A stretch of DNA of 64,000 bases. Source: Geobacillus jurassicus NBRC 107829 (GTDB lineage Bacteria > Bacillota > Bacilli > Bacillales > Anoxybacillaceae). Both the position numbers and the translations under genes were made by a program. This document shows positions 36,707-45,427 of the stretch, one piece after another (position 1 is the stretch's first letter; every line of letters begins with the position of its first letter). The stretch is taken from positions 1 to 64,000 of the forward strand of contig NZ_BCQG01000016.1 in assembly GCF_001544315.1 (NCBI RefSeq), in the 5' to 3' direction. The notes under the pieces were generated by a model, which saw only the letters and a program-made list of their open reading frames with translations, did no database searches and was not told where the DNA came from.

Positions 36707-36763
36707 CCAAGCTTGATCCATCGCCTTGAAAGCGGAATGCTTCCCGGCCGATTGACGGCAAAG

Positions 36764-36805
36764 AGAAAGGCTGTCCTCGACAGTTGGGGGCGGCCTTTTT
36801 CTTTG
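36764..36805 (+). terminator. Terminator after dps
   Basis: AAAGGCTGTCC...GGGCGGCCTTTTT pairs with two G-U pairs and ends in a T run. Confidence 0.65.
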
Positions 36806-36902
36806 TCGAAAAAGGGCGATTTTTTAGGGAATGCGCCGCATCACACGCCCTCCCACGGGCATACGATAGTTACGCGTATCCTATGTTCAAGGAGGGGGGA
36901 GC

Positions 36903-37298
36903 GTGAACAAGCCGATCCCGATGGTTGCCGTGTCGCTGTTCGGTTCGTTTCTGTCGCTGTTTGTCGGCAGCGTGGACTCATTTGTCGTCATTTTGCTTGC
37001 TTTGGTCATTGTCGACTACCTCACTGGCATTGCCGCCAGCGCGGTCGAAGGCAAGCTGTCAAGCCAGGTCGGCTTTCGCGGCATCATCCGCAAATTGTTG
37101 ATTTTCGTTCTCGTGGCGGCGTCGCATCTCGTCGATTTGGCCATTGGATGGAACATGCATTTAATCCGCGATGCGATCGTTTTTTTCTATATCACCAATG
37201 AGTTTATCTCCATCGTCGAAAACGCCGGCCGAGCGGGCGTCCCGATTCCGTCCTTGCTCCGCAAGGCGATCGAGCTGTTGAAAGATGAAATAAAATAA
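36903..37298 (+). CDS. ytkC: Holin family protein (phage holin / toxin-secretion type)
   Basis: 131 residues with three to four membrane segments (FGSFLSLFVGSVDSFVVILL, ALVIVDYLTGIAASAVEGKL, KLLIFVLVAASHLVDLAIGW, IVFFYITNEFISIVENAG). The DYLTGI motif and overall order are those of the holin-4/toxin-secretion family. AAGGAGGGGGGAGC precedes the GTG start. The name follows the B. subtilis gene at the same place. Its role in cells without a nearby lysis enzyme is unclear; it is not part of a prophage here. The next gene follows after about 58 bp. Confidence 0.85.
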   Translation: MNKPIPMVAVSLFGSFLSLFVGSVDSFVVILLALVIVDYLTGIAASAVEGKLSSQVGFRGIIRKLLIFVLVAASHLVDLAIGWNMHLIRDAIVFFYITNEFISIVENAGRAGVPIPSLLRKAIELLKDEIK

Positions 37299-37356
37299 GC
37301 ATATTTTTCCCGGATTGCCCCACACTAAGCAAAAAGAGCAAAAGGAGTGGACGAAG

Positions 37357-37689
37357 GTGGCAGACGAACGAAAAAAGACGTATTACGTCTCGATGGCAAC
37401 CGGGGAAATCTCGCAGCTGAAGACGGCATCGCCTTGGGATTTTGAGATTCAAGCGACTGACCGGGAAATCGCCCAGCTGCGCGAGTATTTCGACCAAAAC
37501 TATTCGACCGACTGGCAGGCGTTTTGGCGCGCCCATGTGCCATACATCCAATACCATTATGATCGGGAAAATGACGCTTACGACCGGACGCTGACGAAAA
37601 TTTATGAAATGATTTATCGCCTTGGCAACGAGGAAGCAAAGGCGCACATCCGCTCGCTCGGCATCCTTCCTGACGAAAAAGAAGAGTAA
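37357..37689 (+). CDS. Conserved protein of unknown function
   Basis: About 110 residues, no membrane segment or known motif: ADERKKTYYVSMATGEISQL, then WDFEIQATDREIAQLREYFD and YIQYHYDRENDAYDRTLTKI. It looks like a soluble alpha-helical protein. AAAAGGAG with nine bases to the GTG at 37357 supports that start; an in-frame ATG at 37315 has none. It lies between the ytkC-like holin and ytkD genes and ends at a terminator. Confidence 0.72.
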   Translation: MADERKKTYYVSMATGEISQLKTASPWDFEIQATDREIAQLREYFDQNYSTDWQAFWRAHVPYIQYHYDRENDAYDRTLTKIYEMIYRLGNEEAKAHIRSLGILPDEKEE

Positions 37690-37716
37690 ACGCCGCGAGT
37701 CGAGCGGCGTTTTTCT
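37688..37716 (+). terminator. Terminator before ytkD
   Basis: AACGCCGC-GAGTCGA-GCGGCGTTTTT. Confidence 0.85.
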
Positions 37717-37747
37717 GTATAATGGGGAGAGGAAAGGGGGGAGTCCG

Positions 37748-38215
37748 ATGCATGAATTTCGCGATTACTACGGACATCGCGTTCGGCTGGCTTTTGCGGA
37801 CCACCCGTTTTCCACCTCCCCCGGGCATGTATGGGTCATTTGCCGTTATGGCGGGCGATGGCTGTTGACGGATCATCCGCGCCGCGGCCTTGAGTTTCCC
37901 GGCGGCAAGGTGGAAAGCGGGGAAACAGCGGAGGAAGCCGCGGCCCGCGAAGTGATGGAAGAAACAGGGGGCGTCATCCGCCTGCTCGAATATATCGGTC
38001 AATATGAAGTGGAGCCGGATATCGTGAAAAACATTTATTTTGCCGACATCGCTGCGCTCATCGAGCGGGAGTCGTATGAGGAGACGAACGGCCCGGTGCT
38101 GCTTGAGGCGCTGCCGGATGACATCCGCGCCGACCATCGGTTCAGCTACATCATGAAAGACGATGTCCTTTCGCTCTCGCTTGCTGAATTGAAACAGCGC
38201 GGGCTGATCGATTGA
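37748..38215 (+). CDS. ytkD: Nudix hydrolase YtkD
   Basis: 155 residues. The Nudix box is GGKVESGETAEEAAAREVME with ETGG following. N-terminal MHEFRDYYGHRVRLAFADHP and RRGLEFPGG fit YtkD. In B. subtilis YtkD is an 8-oxo-dGTP/NTP pyrophosphatase linked to DNA protection and stress. GGAAAGGGGGG precedes the ATG at 37748; an in-frame extension upstream to 37622 lies in the previous gene's end and is not real. It sits in its B. subtilis neighbourhood beside the SsuABC-like genes. Confidence 0.93.
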   Translation: MHEFRDYYGHRVRLAFADHPFSTSPGHVWVICRYGGRWLLTDHPRRGLEFPGGKVESGETAEEAAAREVMEETGGVIRLLEYIGQYEVEPDIVKNIYFADIAALIERESYEETNGPVLLEALPDDIRADHRFSYIMKDDVLSLSLAELKQRGLID

Positions 38216-38357
38216 AAAGGGGGAGCGCAGATCAGCGACGGCTCTCAAACGATGGTTTCCCAAAAGGGCTGAATACATGGAAAAACATTCGACTTCACGG
38301 CTCCCAAAGGTGTTTTTCAAAAAAGCGGCGGATGCCGGCTCATCCGGGCGGCGCCAA

Positions 38358-38397
38358 TGAAATGAGACGCCCGTCAACATTCGGAGGGCGTCTCGCT
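38358..38397 (-). terminator. Terminator of the SsuABC-like operon
   Basis: Minus-strand GAGACGCCC...GGGCGTCTC with T-containing sequence after it. It overlaps the end of the permease gene. Confidence 0.75.
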
Positions 38398-39205
38398 AGC
38401 GGCGGCTTCCCCATTTTTTCTCGATCAAGGCGACAAGCTGATACATCACGGTCGACAGCAAGGCGACAATGAGCAGGCTCATCAAGACGAGCGTGAAGTT
38501 GAACACTTGGAAGCCGTAAATGATCAAATACCCGAGCCCTTGTTTCGAGACGAGAAACTCGCCGGTGATGACGCCGACCCAAGCGAGGCCGACATTCACT
38601 TTCAACGTCGAAATGATCGTTGGGAACGATGCCGGCAGCACCGCCTCTTTAAAGCATTGGCAGCGGGTGGCGCCGAACGTCCGCAATACTTTCAAATAGT
38701 TCGGATCGACCTCTTGGAACGCCGAATAGACGACGATCGTCGTGATGATGATCGAAATGACGACGCCCATGGCGATGATGGACGTAAATCCTGGTCCGAG
38801 GGCGACGATCAAAATCGGCCCGAGGGCGACTTTCGGCATGGCGTTGAAGACGACTAAATACGGGTCGAGCGTCTTTGCCAGACGCGGAAACCACCAAAGC
38901 AAGGCGCCGAGGAGCGCCCCGCCGATGGTGCCGATGAAAAAGCCGAGCAGCGTTTCAAACAGCGTCGCCCATGTGTGGGCGAGCAAAGAATGATCGCTCA
39001 TTTTTTCGACAAACAGCTTGGCGATGGCGGATGGAGAGCTAAACAAAAGCGGGTCGACCCATTGGAAGCGGCTTGACGCTTCCCAGACGGCGAAAAAGGC
39101 GACAAGCAGCGCGGCTTGCCAAAGGCGGATGACCCGCTGTTCTTTGCGCAGCGCGGCGAGATATTCATTGTGCAGCGCCTGGATACGTCGATGGATCGGA
39201 TTCAA
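38396..39205 (-). CDS. ytlD: ABC transporter permease (SsuC/ThiX-like, YtlD)
   Basis: About 269 residues, a BPD_transp_1 permease with about six membrane helices. The EAA-type loop contacting the ATPase is [20 protein letters not shown]. Other family stretches are [40 protein letters not shown] and [20 protein letters not shown]. The preferred start is a TTG at 39205 with GGAAGGAGATGGAGG directly upstream, overlapping the ATPase gene by 41 bp; an in-frame start at 39271 has no such site. The class imports sulfonates, nitrate or thiamine precursors; the substrate here is not decided. It is the last gene of the operon ytlA-ytlC-ytlD. Confidence 0.88.
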   Translation of the reverse strand: MNPIHRRIQALHNEYLAALRKEQRVIRLWQAALLVAFFAVWEASSRFQWVDPLLFSSPSAIAKLFVEKMSDHSLLAHTWATLFETLLGFFIGTIGGALLGALLWWFPRLAKTLDPYLVVFNAMPKVALGPILIVALGPGFTSIIAMGVVISIIITTIVVYSAFQEVDPNYLKVLRTFGATRCQCFKEAVLPASFPTIISTLKVNVGLAWVGVITGEFLVSKQGLGYLIIYGFQVFNFTLVLMSLLIVALLSTVMYQLVALIEKKWGSRR

Positions 39206-39980
39206 GGGCCTCCATCTCCTTCCAAATGGATTGAAAGAGCGCAGAAAACGCTGGATGCTGACGGGCGGCAAGCGGCGGGCGGCCTCGCAGGTCGTCCGGG
39301 ATGACGAACGTCTTCGCCAGGCGTCCGGGGCGCGGCGAAAATAAGAAAATGCGGTCGCTCATGGCGATGGCTTCTTCGATGTCATGAGTGACGAGCACCG
39401 CTGTTTTTTCATACTGTTTTAACGTCTTCCAAACGAGCTCTTCCAGTTTCAGCTTCGTCTGCTGGTCAAGGGCGGAAAACGGTTCATCAAGCAAAAGCAG
39501 TTTCGGATCGGTCGCCAACGTGCGCACGAGCGCCGCGCGCTGGCGCATGCCGCCGGACAGCTGGCTCGGGTAATACGACTCGACGCCGGCCAGGCCGATC
39601 TCCGCCAGCAGAGCGAGCGCCCGTTCTTTGGTTTGGGCAGTTAGCGTTCTAGTCATTTTTAAGCCGAGAAGGATGTTTTCTTCAATCGTTTTCCATGGAA
39701 ACAAGCAGTCTTGCTGAAGCATGTAGCCGACCGCGCGGCGCGCCGCTGGAGCGTCCGTTCCGTTCGGCCAAAGCGGTCGGCCTTCCATGCGGACCGATCC
39801 TTCCGTCGGTTCAATCAGCCCCGCGATGATCGACAAAAGCGTCGTTTTGCCGCAGCCGCTTGGGCCGAGAAAGGAGACAAATTCTCCTTTCTCGACGGAG
39901 AGCGACACGTCATCGAGCGCGGTGACGGCCGTCGTTTTCGTAAAATACGTGTGCGAAAGGCGGTCGATCGAAAGAAACAT
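39165..39980 (-). CDS. ytlC: ABC transporter ATP-binding protein (SsuB/TauB-like, YtlC)
   Basis: About 271 residues. Walker A is [15 protein letters not shown], the signature is [16 protein letters not shown], Walker B is [13 protein letters not shown], and H-loop [17 protein letters not shown]. This is the SsuB/TauB/NrtD group that drives importers for small organic nutrients. The start is the ATG at 39980; a GTG three codons earlier is possible. It lies between the substrate-binding and permease genes on the same strand, with short or overlapping junctions. Confidence 0.92.
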   Translation of the reverse strand: MFLSIDRLSHTYFTKTTAVTALDDVSLSVEKGEFVSFLGPSGCGKTTLLSIIAGLIEPTEGSVRMEGRPLWPNGTDAPAARRAVGYMLQQDCLFPWKTIEENILLGLKMTRTLTAQTKERALALLAEIGLAGVESYYPSQLSGGMRQRAALVRTLATDPKLLLLDEPFSALDQQTKLKLEELVWKTLKQYEKTAVLVTHDIEEAIAMSDRIFLFSPRPGRLAKTFVIPDDLRGRPPLAARQHPAFSALFQSIWKEMEALESDPSTYPGAAQ

Positions 39981-39998
39981 GATGTTCACCCGCTTTCG

Positions 39999-41000
39999 TC
40001 AATCGTTCATCGCTTTTTTGGCAAACGACGAATCGACAAGCGTGTTCAAGTCGATGTGCTTCGGCAGCTCGCCGGCTTCGGCCATAATGCTTTGCAAGTT
40101 GTTCCATTCTTCTTCATCCAAAATCGGATCGGTCGCGTAGGTGCCTTGGCTTTTGTAGCGATCGACCACTTTTTCGATGAGGGTCAAATCGGTGTCTTTA
40201 AAATACGGCTGAATGGCTTTGGCGATCTCCGCGGCGCTGTGCGATGCGACCCATTGCTGCGCTTTGTAGATGGCGCGCGTGAACTTTTCCATCACGTCTT
40301 TGTGTTCGTTCATATAGCTTCGTTTCGCCATATACGACGTGTACGGCACGCGTCCGGATTCGGTGCCGAACGAAGCGACGATGTAGCCTTTCCCTTCTTG
40401 TTCGAAAACGCTCGCGGTCGGCTCAAACAGCTGGACGAAATCGCCGGTGCCGCTCGCAAAGGCGTTCGGGATGTTGGCAAACTCGACGTTCTGGATCAAC
40501 TTCAAGTCTTGGTGCGGATCGATGCCGTGCTTTTTCAACACAAATTCGCCGACCATTTGCGGCATGCCGCCTTTCCGTTGGCCGAGGAACGTGCTTCCTT
40601 TCAACATCTCCCATGTAAAGTGGCCGATTTTTTTGCGGGAGACGAGGAACGTTCCGTCCGTTTGCGTCAGTTGGGCGAAGTTGATGACCGGGTCGTTTGT
40701 TCCTTGGCTGTAGACGTAAATCGACGTCTCCGAGCCGACAAGGGCGATGTCCGCGCCGCCGGAAAGCAGCGTCGTCATCGTTTTGTCTCCGCCCCATGTC
40801 GTCGTCAGTTCGACATCCAGCCCCTCTTCTTTAAAGAAGCCTTTTGCCAGGGCGACGTACTGCGGAGCGTAAAAAATCGAGCGTGTCACCTCGGCGAGCC
40901 GCACTTTTTGGAGCGGTTCGTTCCCGCCGCTGTTGTTGTTGCAGGCCGCCAGCGGCAAAAACAGAAGAAGCGAACAAAGCCAGATCGCCCATTTTTTCAT
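39999..41000 (-). CDS. ytlA: ABC transporter substrate-binding lipoprotein (SsuA/NMT1-like, YtlA)
   Basis: 333 residues. Lipoprotein signal KKWAIWLCSLLLFLPLAAC followed by a NNNSGGN linker. The mature part is of the SsuA/THI5 (NMT1) type: EVTRSIFYAPQYVALAKGFF, GADIALVGSETSIY and ENVEFANIPNAF-like QNVEFANIPNAFASGTGDFV. The ligand could be a sulfonate or a thiamine pyrimidine-like compound, which cannot be separated by eye. It is first in the operon, followed by the ATPase and permease genes. The equivalent B. subtilis genes ytlA/C/D also follow ytkD. Confidence 0.9.
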   Translation of the reverse strand: MKKWAIWLCSLLLFLPLAACNNNSGGNEPLQKVRLAEVTRSIFYAPQYVALAKGFFKEEGLDVELTTTWGGDKTMTTLLSGGADIALVGSETSIYVYSQGTNDPVINFAQLTQTDGTFLVSRKKIGHFTWEMLKGSTFLGQRKGGMPQMVGEFVLKKHGIDPHQDLKLIQNVEFANIPNAFASGTGDFVQLFEPTASVFEQEGKGYIVASFGTESGRVPYTSYMAKRSYMNEHKDVMEKFTRAIYKAQQWVASHSAAEIAKAIQPYFKDTDLTLIEKVVDRYKSQGTYATDPILDEEEWNNLQSIMAEAGELPKHIDLNTLVDSSFAKKAMND

Positions 41001-41316
41001 TTTCTTGAACCCCCTTTGGCTTGTGGGCCATTCATATTGGTCTCACCCTATCGTATGCACTCGGCAAAAATGTGTGAATGCCTAGAAAAAATGGGCGGTC
41101 GGCCGGAAACGGGCGGACCATGCGGGAATTTTTTCAACTGACGGCCGTGAACGGTGCGGGAAAGCCAAACATGTCGGTTGGCGGAACGGGGGACAAGCTT
41201 CATCCGTCCTGGCGGCTGCGGCACGGGAGCTTGATGAGCCATGTCGCAAAAAAGAGGACGGCGCAGCGGCAAGAATCTTTGGAGCCCAATTGTTCTCACA
41301 GAAAGGAGGCGGGAGG

Positions 41317-42105
41317 ATGGACGGGGACATCATCGGCCAATACCGGTTTCCGTCGCCGCATCCGGACATTGACGTATTTTTCGTTGCCTATATGGCGCAA
41401 GGACTGAAAGTGAAAGGGTTTTTCGCCGCGCCGAAGAGAAAAGGCGTGTATGACGGGTTTTTGTATTTGCGCGGCGGGATCAAAAACGTCGGACAAGTGC
41501 GGGTGCCGCGCCTCATTGAATTTGCTTCACACGGATTTGTTGTCTTCGCCCCGCTGTATCGCGGAAATGGGGGCGGGGAAGGAAACGAAGATTTTGCCGG
41601 TGAAGACCGATATGATGCGGTGGCTGGTTTTCAGCTGCTTTGCCGCCATCCGCTTGTCCACCCCGGGCGTGTCCACGTGTTCGGCTTCTCGCGCGGCGGG
41701 GCGATGGCGCTTCACACTGCCCTGATGGCCGAGCGGGTCTGTTCGGTGGCGGTCTGGGGAGGGATGGCTGATGTGGAACTCACGTATTGGGAGCGGCCTG
41801 ATTTGCGGCGGATGATGAAGCGGGTCATCGGCGGGACGCCGAACAAATATCCGGAGCGCTACCGCTGCCGGACGCCGCTCTATCATCTGGAACGACTCAA
41901 GGCCCCTGTGCTCATCATCCACGGCGAGCGGGATGAAAACGTGTCGATTGAGCACGCCTATCGGCTTGAGCGGCGGCTCAAGCAGCTTGGCAAACCGGTG
42001 ACAGCATGGTACTTCCGTGAGCTCACCCATTATTTTCCTCCGAAAGCCAATCGGGAGACGGTGCAACGGCTTGCGGAATGGATGAAACAACAGCCGACGG
42101 TGTGA
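41317..42105 (+). CDS. ytmA: Alpha/beta hydrolase, S9-peptidase-like (YtmA)
   Basis: 262 residues. The nucleophile elbow is VFGFSRGGAMALHTAL (Ser), the acidic residue is in IIHGERDENVSIEHA and the histidine in ELTHYFPPKANRETV. Early stretches GFLYLRGGIKNVGQVR and VVFAPLYRGNGGGEG fit the prolyl-oligopeptidase-like hydrolase family. Its substrate is unknown. AAAGGAGGCGGGAGG lies immediately upstream of the ATG at 41317. It is followed by ytmB as in B. subtilis. Confidence 0.88.
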   Translation: MDGDIIGQYRFPSPHPDIDVFFVAYMAQGLKVKGFFAAPKRKGVYDGFLYLRGGIKNVGQVRVPRLIEFASHGFVVFAPLYRGNGGGEGNEDFAGEDRYDAVAGFQLLCRHPLVHPGRVHVFGFSRGGAMALHTALMAERVCSVAVWGGMADVELTYWERPDLRRMMKRVIGGTPNKYPERYRCRTPLYHLERLKAPVLIIHGERDENVSIEHAYRLERRLKQLGKPVTAWYFRELTHYFPPKANRETVQRLAEWMKQQPTV

Positions 42106-42172
42106 TACGATACCATTAGAGAGGCGGCGTGCGCCGCCAACGAACCGATGGGTTGCCAAGGAGGTTGGAACG

Positions 42173-42415
42173 ATGGGCATGCCGATGGAACTGCAGACGG
42201 TCATTGTGACAAAAGGAAAGGAGCGGCGCGTTCAAGGCAATTTGTTTGTGCTTGAAAAAGAAGGCTACCGCTTGTATCCGCTTGACGTGCCGCTTGAAGT
42301 GCGCCGGACGGTGCAAAGCGAAGCGAGCGGCGCCGCGGTCGTGAGAAAGCTCGAATGGGAAGACAACCGGACGACGGTGACGTATGAGCTCGTCAGCCTG
42401 TATTCGACGAATTGA
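42173..42415 (+). CDS. ytmB: DUF2584 protein YtmB
   Basis: 80 residues: MGMPMELQTVIVTKGKERRV, then FVLEKEGYRLYPLDVPLEVR. This is the DUF2584 family, of unknown function; it is likely a small beta-rich cytoplasmic protein. AAGGAGGTTGG precedes the ATG at 42173. It follows ytmA by 67 bases, matching B. subtilis gene order. A strong terminator follows. Confidence 0.9.
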   Translation: MGMPMELQTVIVTKGKERRVQGNLFVLEKEGYRLYPLDVPLEVRRTVQSEASGAAVVRKLEWEDNRTTVTYELVSLYSTN

Positions 42416-42715
42416 ACAGAAGGCGATGGGGGCTGCACAAAACGCGAGCGGCCGAATAAGCGCTGAATGGGTCCATCCGGCAGGAGCGCAAACGGAAGAA
42501 CGGTTTGCGCTCTTTGTTTTGGTTTTTGCCGTCTATTTTAACCTGTGGCGTCAGGACGACTCAGACAAGCATAAAAATAGCCTTTGCTTGAGGATTTCCT
42601 GTAGAATGGGAAGCAACATTTGATAATACCATAGAAAAAGTAGGGGGAAGAGAAGGAGTTTGGTTGCGGAGAGCGAATATAATACGACGAATTCAATGTC
42701 GCAAGGAGGGGAAAC
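42416..42715. other. Intergenic stretch with the ytmB terminator
   Basis: Besides the terminator at 42484-42520, no gene is seen. The ribosome-binding site AAGGAGGGG of the next gene is at its end. Confidence 0.5.
42484..42520 (+). terminator. Terminator after ytmB
   Basis: GAGCGCAAAC (42484-42493) pairs with GTTTGCGCTC (42503-42512), followed by TTTGTTTT. The same hairpin occurs again at 43875-43903. Confidence 0.85.
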
Positions 42716-43672
42716 GTGGCCAAACAGCGAATCGATCATGACCGGTTGTTCAAGGAGTTGCTGTCGACGTTTTTTGAAGAGTTTTTGCTTCTCTTTTTTC
42801 CCGACGTGTACGAGCAAATCGACGTTCATCACCTCTCCTTCCTCTCAGAAGAAGTGTTTACCGACATCACGGCCGGGGAGAAGCACCGTGTGGACTTGTT
42901 GGTAGAAACAAAGTTAAAAGGGGAAGACGGACTGATCATCGTTCACGTGGAGCATCAAAGCTACACGCAACGGACCTTCCCCGAGCGAATGTTCATCTAC
43001 TTCAGCCGCTTGTTTCAAAAACACCGCCGCCGCATTCTTCCGATCGCCATCTTCAGCTATGACGAACACCACGATGAACCTTCCTCATTGATCATCCAGT
43101 TTCCGTTCCTGACGGTTCTCGATTTTCGTTTTCTGACGGTGGAATTGCGCAAACTGCCGTGGCGCGAGTACATCCGCCATGACAATCCGGTTGCCGCCGC
43201 CTTGTTAAGCAAAATGGGGTATAATGAAAGCGAGAAGGTGGAAGTGAAAAAGGAGTTTTTGCGCATGCTCGTCCGCCTCGAGCTGGATGAGGCGAAACAG
43301 CGGCTGTTGTTTGGTTTTTTTGAAACGTATTTGCCGTTATCCGAAGAGGAGGAAATCCAACTGCGAAACGAGGTGAGCCAAATGGAGACGAAGGAAGCGA
43401 AACAAGTGATGGAGCTCATCATCTCGTATGAACAGCGGGGAATCGAGAAGGGAATCCGAGAAGGAATCAAACAAGGAATAGAACAGGGGATCAAGCAAGG
43501 AATGAAGCAAGGAATGAAGCAAGGAGTGGAACAAGGACGCAAAAAAGGGATCGAGGAAGGAAAAACCGACATCGCGAAGAGAATGCTGGCGAAAGGGTAT
43601 GATGTCCAAACGATCCACGAACTGACCGGGTTGCCGGTTGAGAAGATCGAAAAGATGAAGAAGCAGAAATAG
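42716..43672 (+). CDS. Rpn family recombination-promoting nuclease / putative transposase
   Basis: 318 residues. The N-terminal domain is PD-(D/E)xK nuclease-like (RPN/transposase_31): DHDRLFKELLSTFFEEFLLL, then VDLLVETKLKGEDGLIIVHV, where the E-x-K strand sits, and VEHQSYTQRTFPERMFIYFS. A helical middle is followed by a repetitive tail rich in KQGIEQGIKQGMKQG units. Related E. coli Rpn proteins raise RecA-independent recombination and are linked to phage defence. AAGGAGGGGAAAC precedes the GTG at 42716. It is followed by a leader-like hairpin and a solitary CRISPR-like repeat, and is bracketed by two identical hairpins. Confidence 0.82.
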   Translation: MAKQRIDHDRLFKELLSTFFEEFLLLFFPDVYEQIDVHHLSFLSEEVFTDITAGEKHRVDLLVETKLKGEDGLIIVHVEHQSYTQRTFPERMFIYFSRLFQKHRRRILPIAIFSYDEHHDEPSSLIIQFPFLTVLDFRFLTVELRKLPWREYIRHDNPVAAALLSKMGYNESEKVEVKKEFLRMLVRLELDEAKQRLLFGFFETYLPLSEEEEIQLRNEVSQMETKEAKQVMELIISYEQRGIEKGIREGIKQGIEQGIKQGMKQGMKQGVEQGRKKGIEEGKTDIAKRMLAKGYDVQTIHELTGLPVEKIEKMKKQK

Positions 43673-43698
43673 AAAGAGTCTCCAGAGTTTAAGCGAAC

Positions 43699-43748
43699 AT
43701 TGTCGTCGACCCCCAATCGTGCCAAAACCCCGGGGGATCGACGACAAT
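43699..43748. other. Long imperfect palindrome, possible CRISPR leader element
   Basis: ATTGTCGTCGACCCCC (43699-43714) is inverted as GGGGGATCGACGACAAT (43732-43748). No T tract follows, so it is not a typical terminator. It lies 85 bp before the orphan CRISPR-like repeat, where a leader would be. Confidence 0.55.
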
Positions 43749-43832
43749 CATTTTATGCGTTCGAGCCTTACAGCCATCGAGGGTAAAGTCTATTGACAGA
43801 ATTTGTCGGTGACGTTCACCGTCCCGATTGGC

Positions 43833-43862
43833 GTTTTTATCCTACCTATAAGGGAATGAAAT
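43833..43862 (+). CRISPR. Solitary CRISPR-like repeat (orphan, no array)
   Basis: The 30 bases read GTTTTTATCCTACCTATAAG then GGAATGAAAT. This is close to the 30-bp repeat type of Geobacillus type I-B/III arrays as I recall it (GTTTTTATC..ACCTATGAGG then AATTGAAAC). Only one copy is present, with no spacers and no cas genes within the window. It may be the remaining leader-proximal repeat of a lost array. Confidence 0.5.
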
Positions 43863-43869
43863 TTGAAAA

Positions 43870-43907
43870 GGCAGGAGCGCAAACAACCCTTCGGTTTGCG
43901 CTCTGCC
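43870..43907. repeat. Second copy of the ytmB-type hairpin
   Basis: GGCAGGAGCGCAAAC...GTTTGCGCTCTGCC repeats the 15-bp left arm and the stem of the terminator at 42479-42512. The region between the two copies, with the Rpn gene and the orphan repeat, may be an insert. Confidence 0.6.
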
Positions 43908-43974
43908 ATATGATTAAGCAAGACTGATTCCTTTGTTTTGCTCTGAAATAAAGCGATCATTTACAAGAAGGAGG

Positions 43975-45218
43975 TCACAAAATAGTCCCAGTGATTTCTC
44001 CTTTTTGGCTCTCCTTATCACTCCAGATTTTCCGCTGACGGTAGCTGATCCAACCGCTGATGAAAAAGCAGAAGACAGACAAATAAAATGAAAAACGAAT
44101 ACCGTAAACATCGGCTATAAAGCTCATTAACAATGTGGAAATTCCGAATGTTACGGAACTAATGACTCCCTGCACGGCAAAAACATGAGGCAGAGCGTCC
44201 ATCCGGGCATTTTTTTGAAGAATCGTCTGAAGACAGATCAGCTTCCATTGTTCGATGATCCCGTACAGGGCGGAATACATAAGCGCCAGCGCACCGTGCG
44301 TCGTTGTACCAAACAAAAGCGTTACAACAGCGATACAAAACGGGCCAAACAATACAAAAAATTGCTGATTTTTTTCAACCGATTGACTAAACTTAACGCT
44401 TAACAATCCCCCTATCACCATGCCGCCAAAGAAAACAGAGTTAATATATCCCCACCATTCCTCTCCTAAATGTAATTGTTCTTTCACATAAAAAGGATGG
44501 CCGAAATCCAAACACCATTTCCTATTCCTTCAAAAAATGACATTACGCTGATGGATTTAGCGTGCACATTTCTCCAAGTGTATTCCCATCCTAGACTGAT
44601 CGAAAGGAGAAATTTCTTTAAGCCTTTACCCTGAGCAACCTTCTCCTTTGCGCGTTCTTGTATATGCAAAAGAAACATGAGAATGCTCGAGGCGACATAG
44701 AACAATAAGGTGATATTGATTAAAAGGAACGGGGATCCTAAACTGACAATCAAACTCCCGATCGGCCATGCGCTAAGTTTGATGAATTGGTCTAACGTGT
44801 TTAAAAAACTGTTGGCTTTCAAGATTTCCTCCTTGGAAACTATAAAAGGAACGAGGGAGTTTTTAATCGGATTATTGATCCCGTCTAAAAAAGCGATCAA
44901 TGATACAAAAACGTAAACGATCGCAATGTGATGTTCCGCACCCCATTGCAAAAACAGCGAGAGAAAAAGCAGAAGAAATGTTTTACACAGTTGTCCGTAG
45001 GACAATAACGTTTTTAGTTTATATTTTTCGAAAAATATCGGTGCGACGATTCCACTAATAAATAACGACAATGTAACGAAAAAAGGGACTAATGCGGCAG
45101 CCATGGCTTTCGATGTCAAATGATATAGGTAAGAGACAACGGAAACAATGTAGAACACATCTCCGAAATTCGCGAAAGATTGTCCGATCCAAAGGAAGTG
45201 AAATGTTTTATTTTTCAT
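43975..45218 (-). pseudogene. MFS transporter, frameshifted
   Basis: An N-terminal half starting at the ATG at 45218 (MKNKTFHFLWIGQSFANFGD, GAGG upstream) has about six to seven membrane helices and the MFS loop FLDGINNPIKNSL. It ends at a TGA near 44484 after VWISAILFM. The next frame continues immediately with YVKEQLHLGEEWWGYINSVF and five more helices to the stop at 43975. One additional T in the run CCTTTTTATG near 44495 would fuse them into one protein of about 414 residues. It is AT-rich and resembles drug or lipid exporters of the DHA1/3 type; the substrate is unknown. Confidence 0.75.
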
Positions 45219-45427
45219 GACCTCAATCCTCTCTTTGATCATCGAAACGACTGGTGATGGAATAGTCAAAATGAGCCAAAAATCAGATCTTCAGTCTTTG
45301 ATGAAACTGGCTTTTTGCCACGCCCCAAAACGATGGAGCGAAGGAAAACGGGTTGATTTTCAACAATCTCCTAAAGGTAAATGGATATACTGAAGCAATG
45401 GAAGCCTCCCCCTTATTCTGTTTAGAG
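45219..45427. other. Intergenic between the MFS pseudogene and the IS
   Basis: AT-rich, no gene recognised. Confidence 0.4.

Noticed and set aside
36903-37298. Prophage origin for the holin-like gene
   Set aside because: It sits in a conserved chromosomal gene order (ytkC position) with no phage genes around.
39711-41141. 476-codon plus-strand frame opposite the ABC importer genes
   Set aside because: Overlaps two clear ABC genes on the other strand; no family features.
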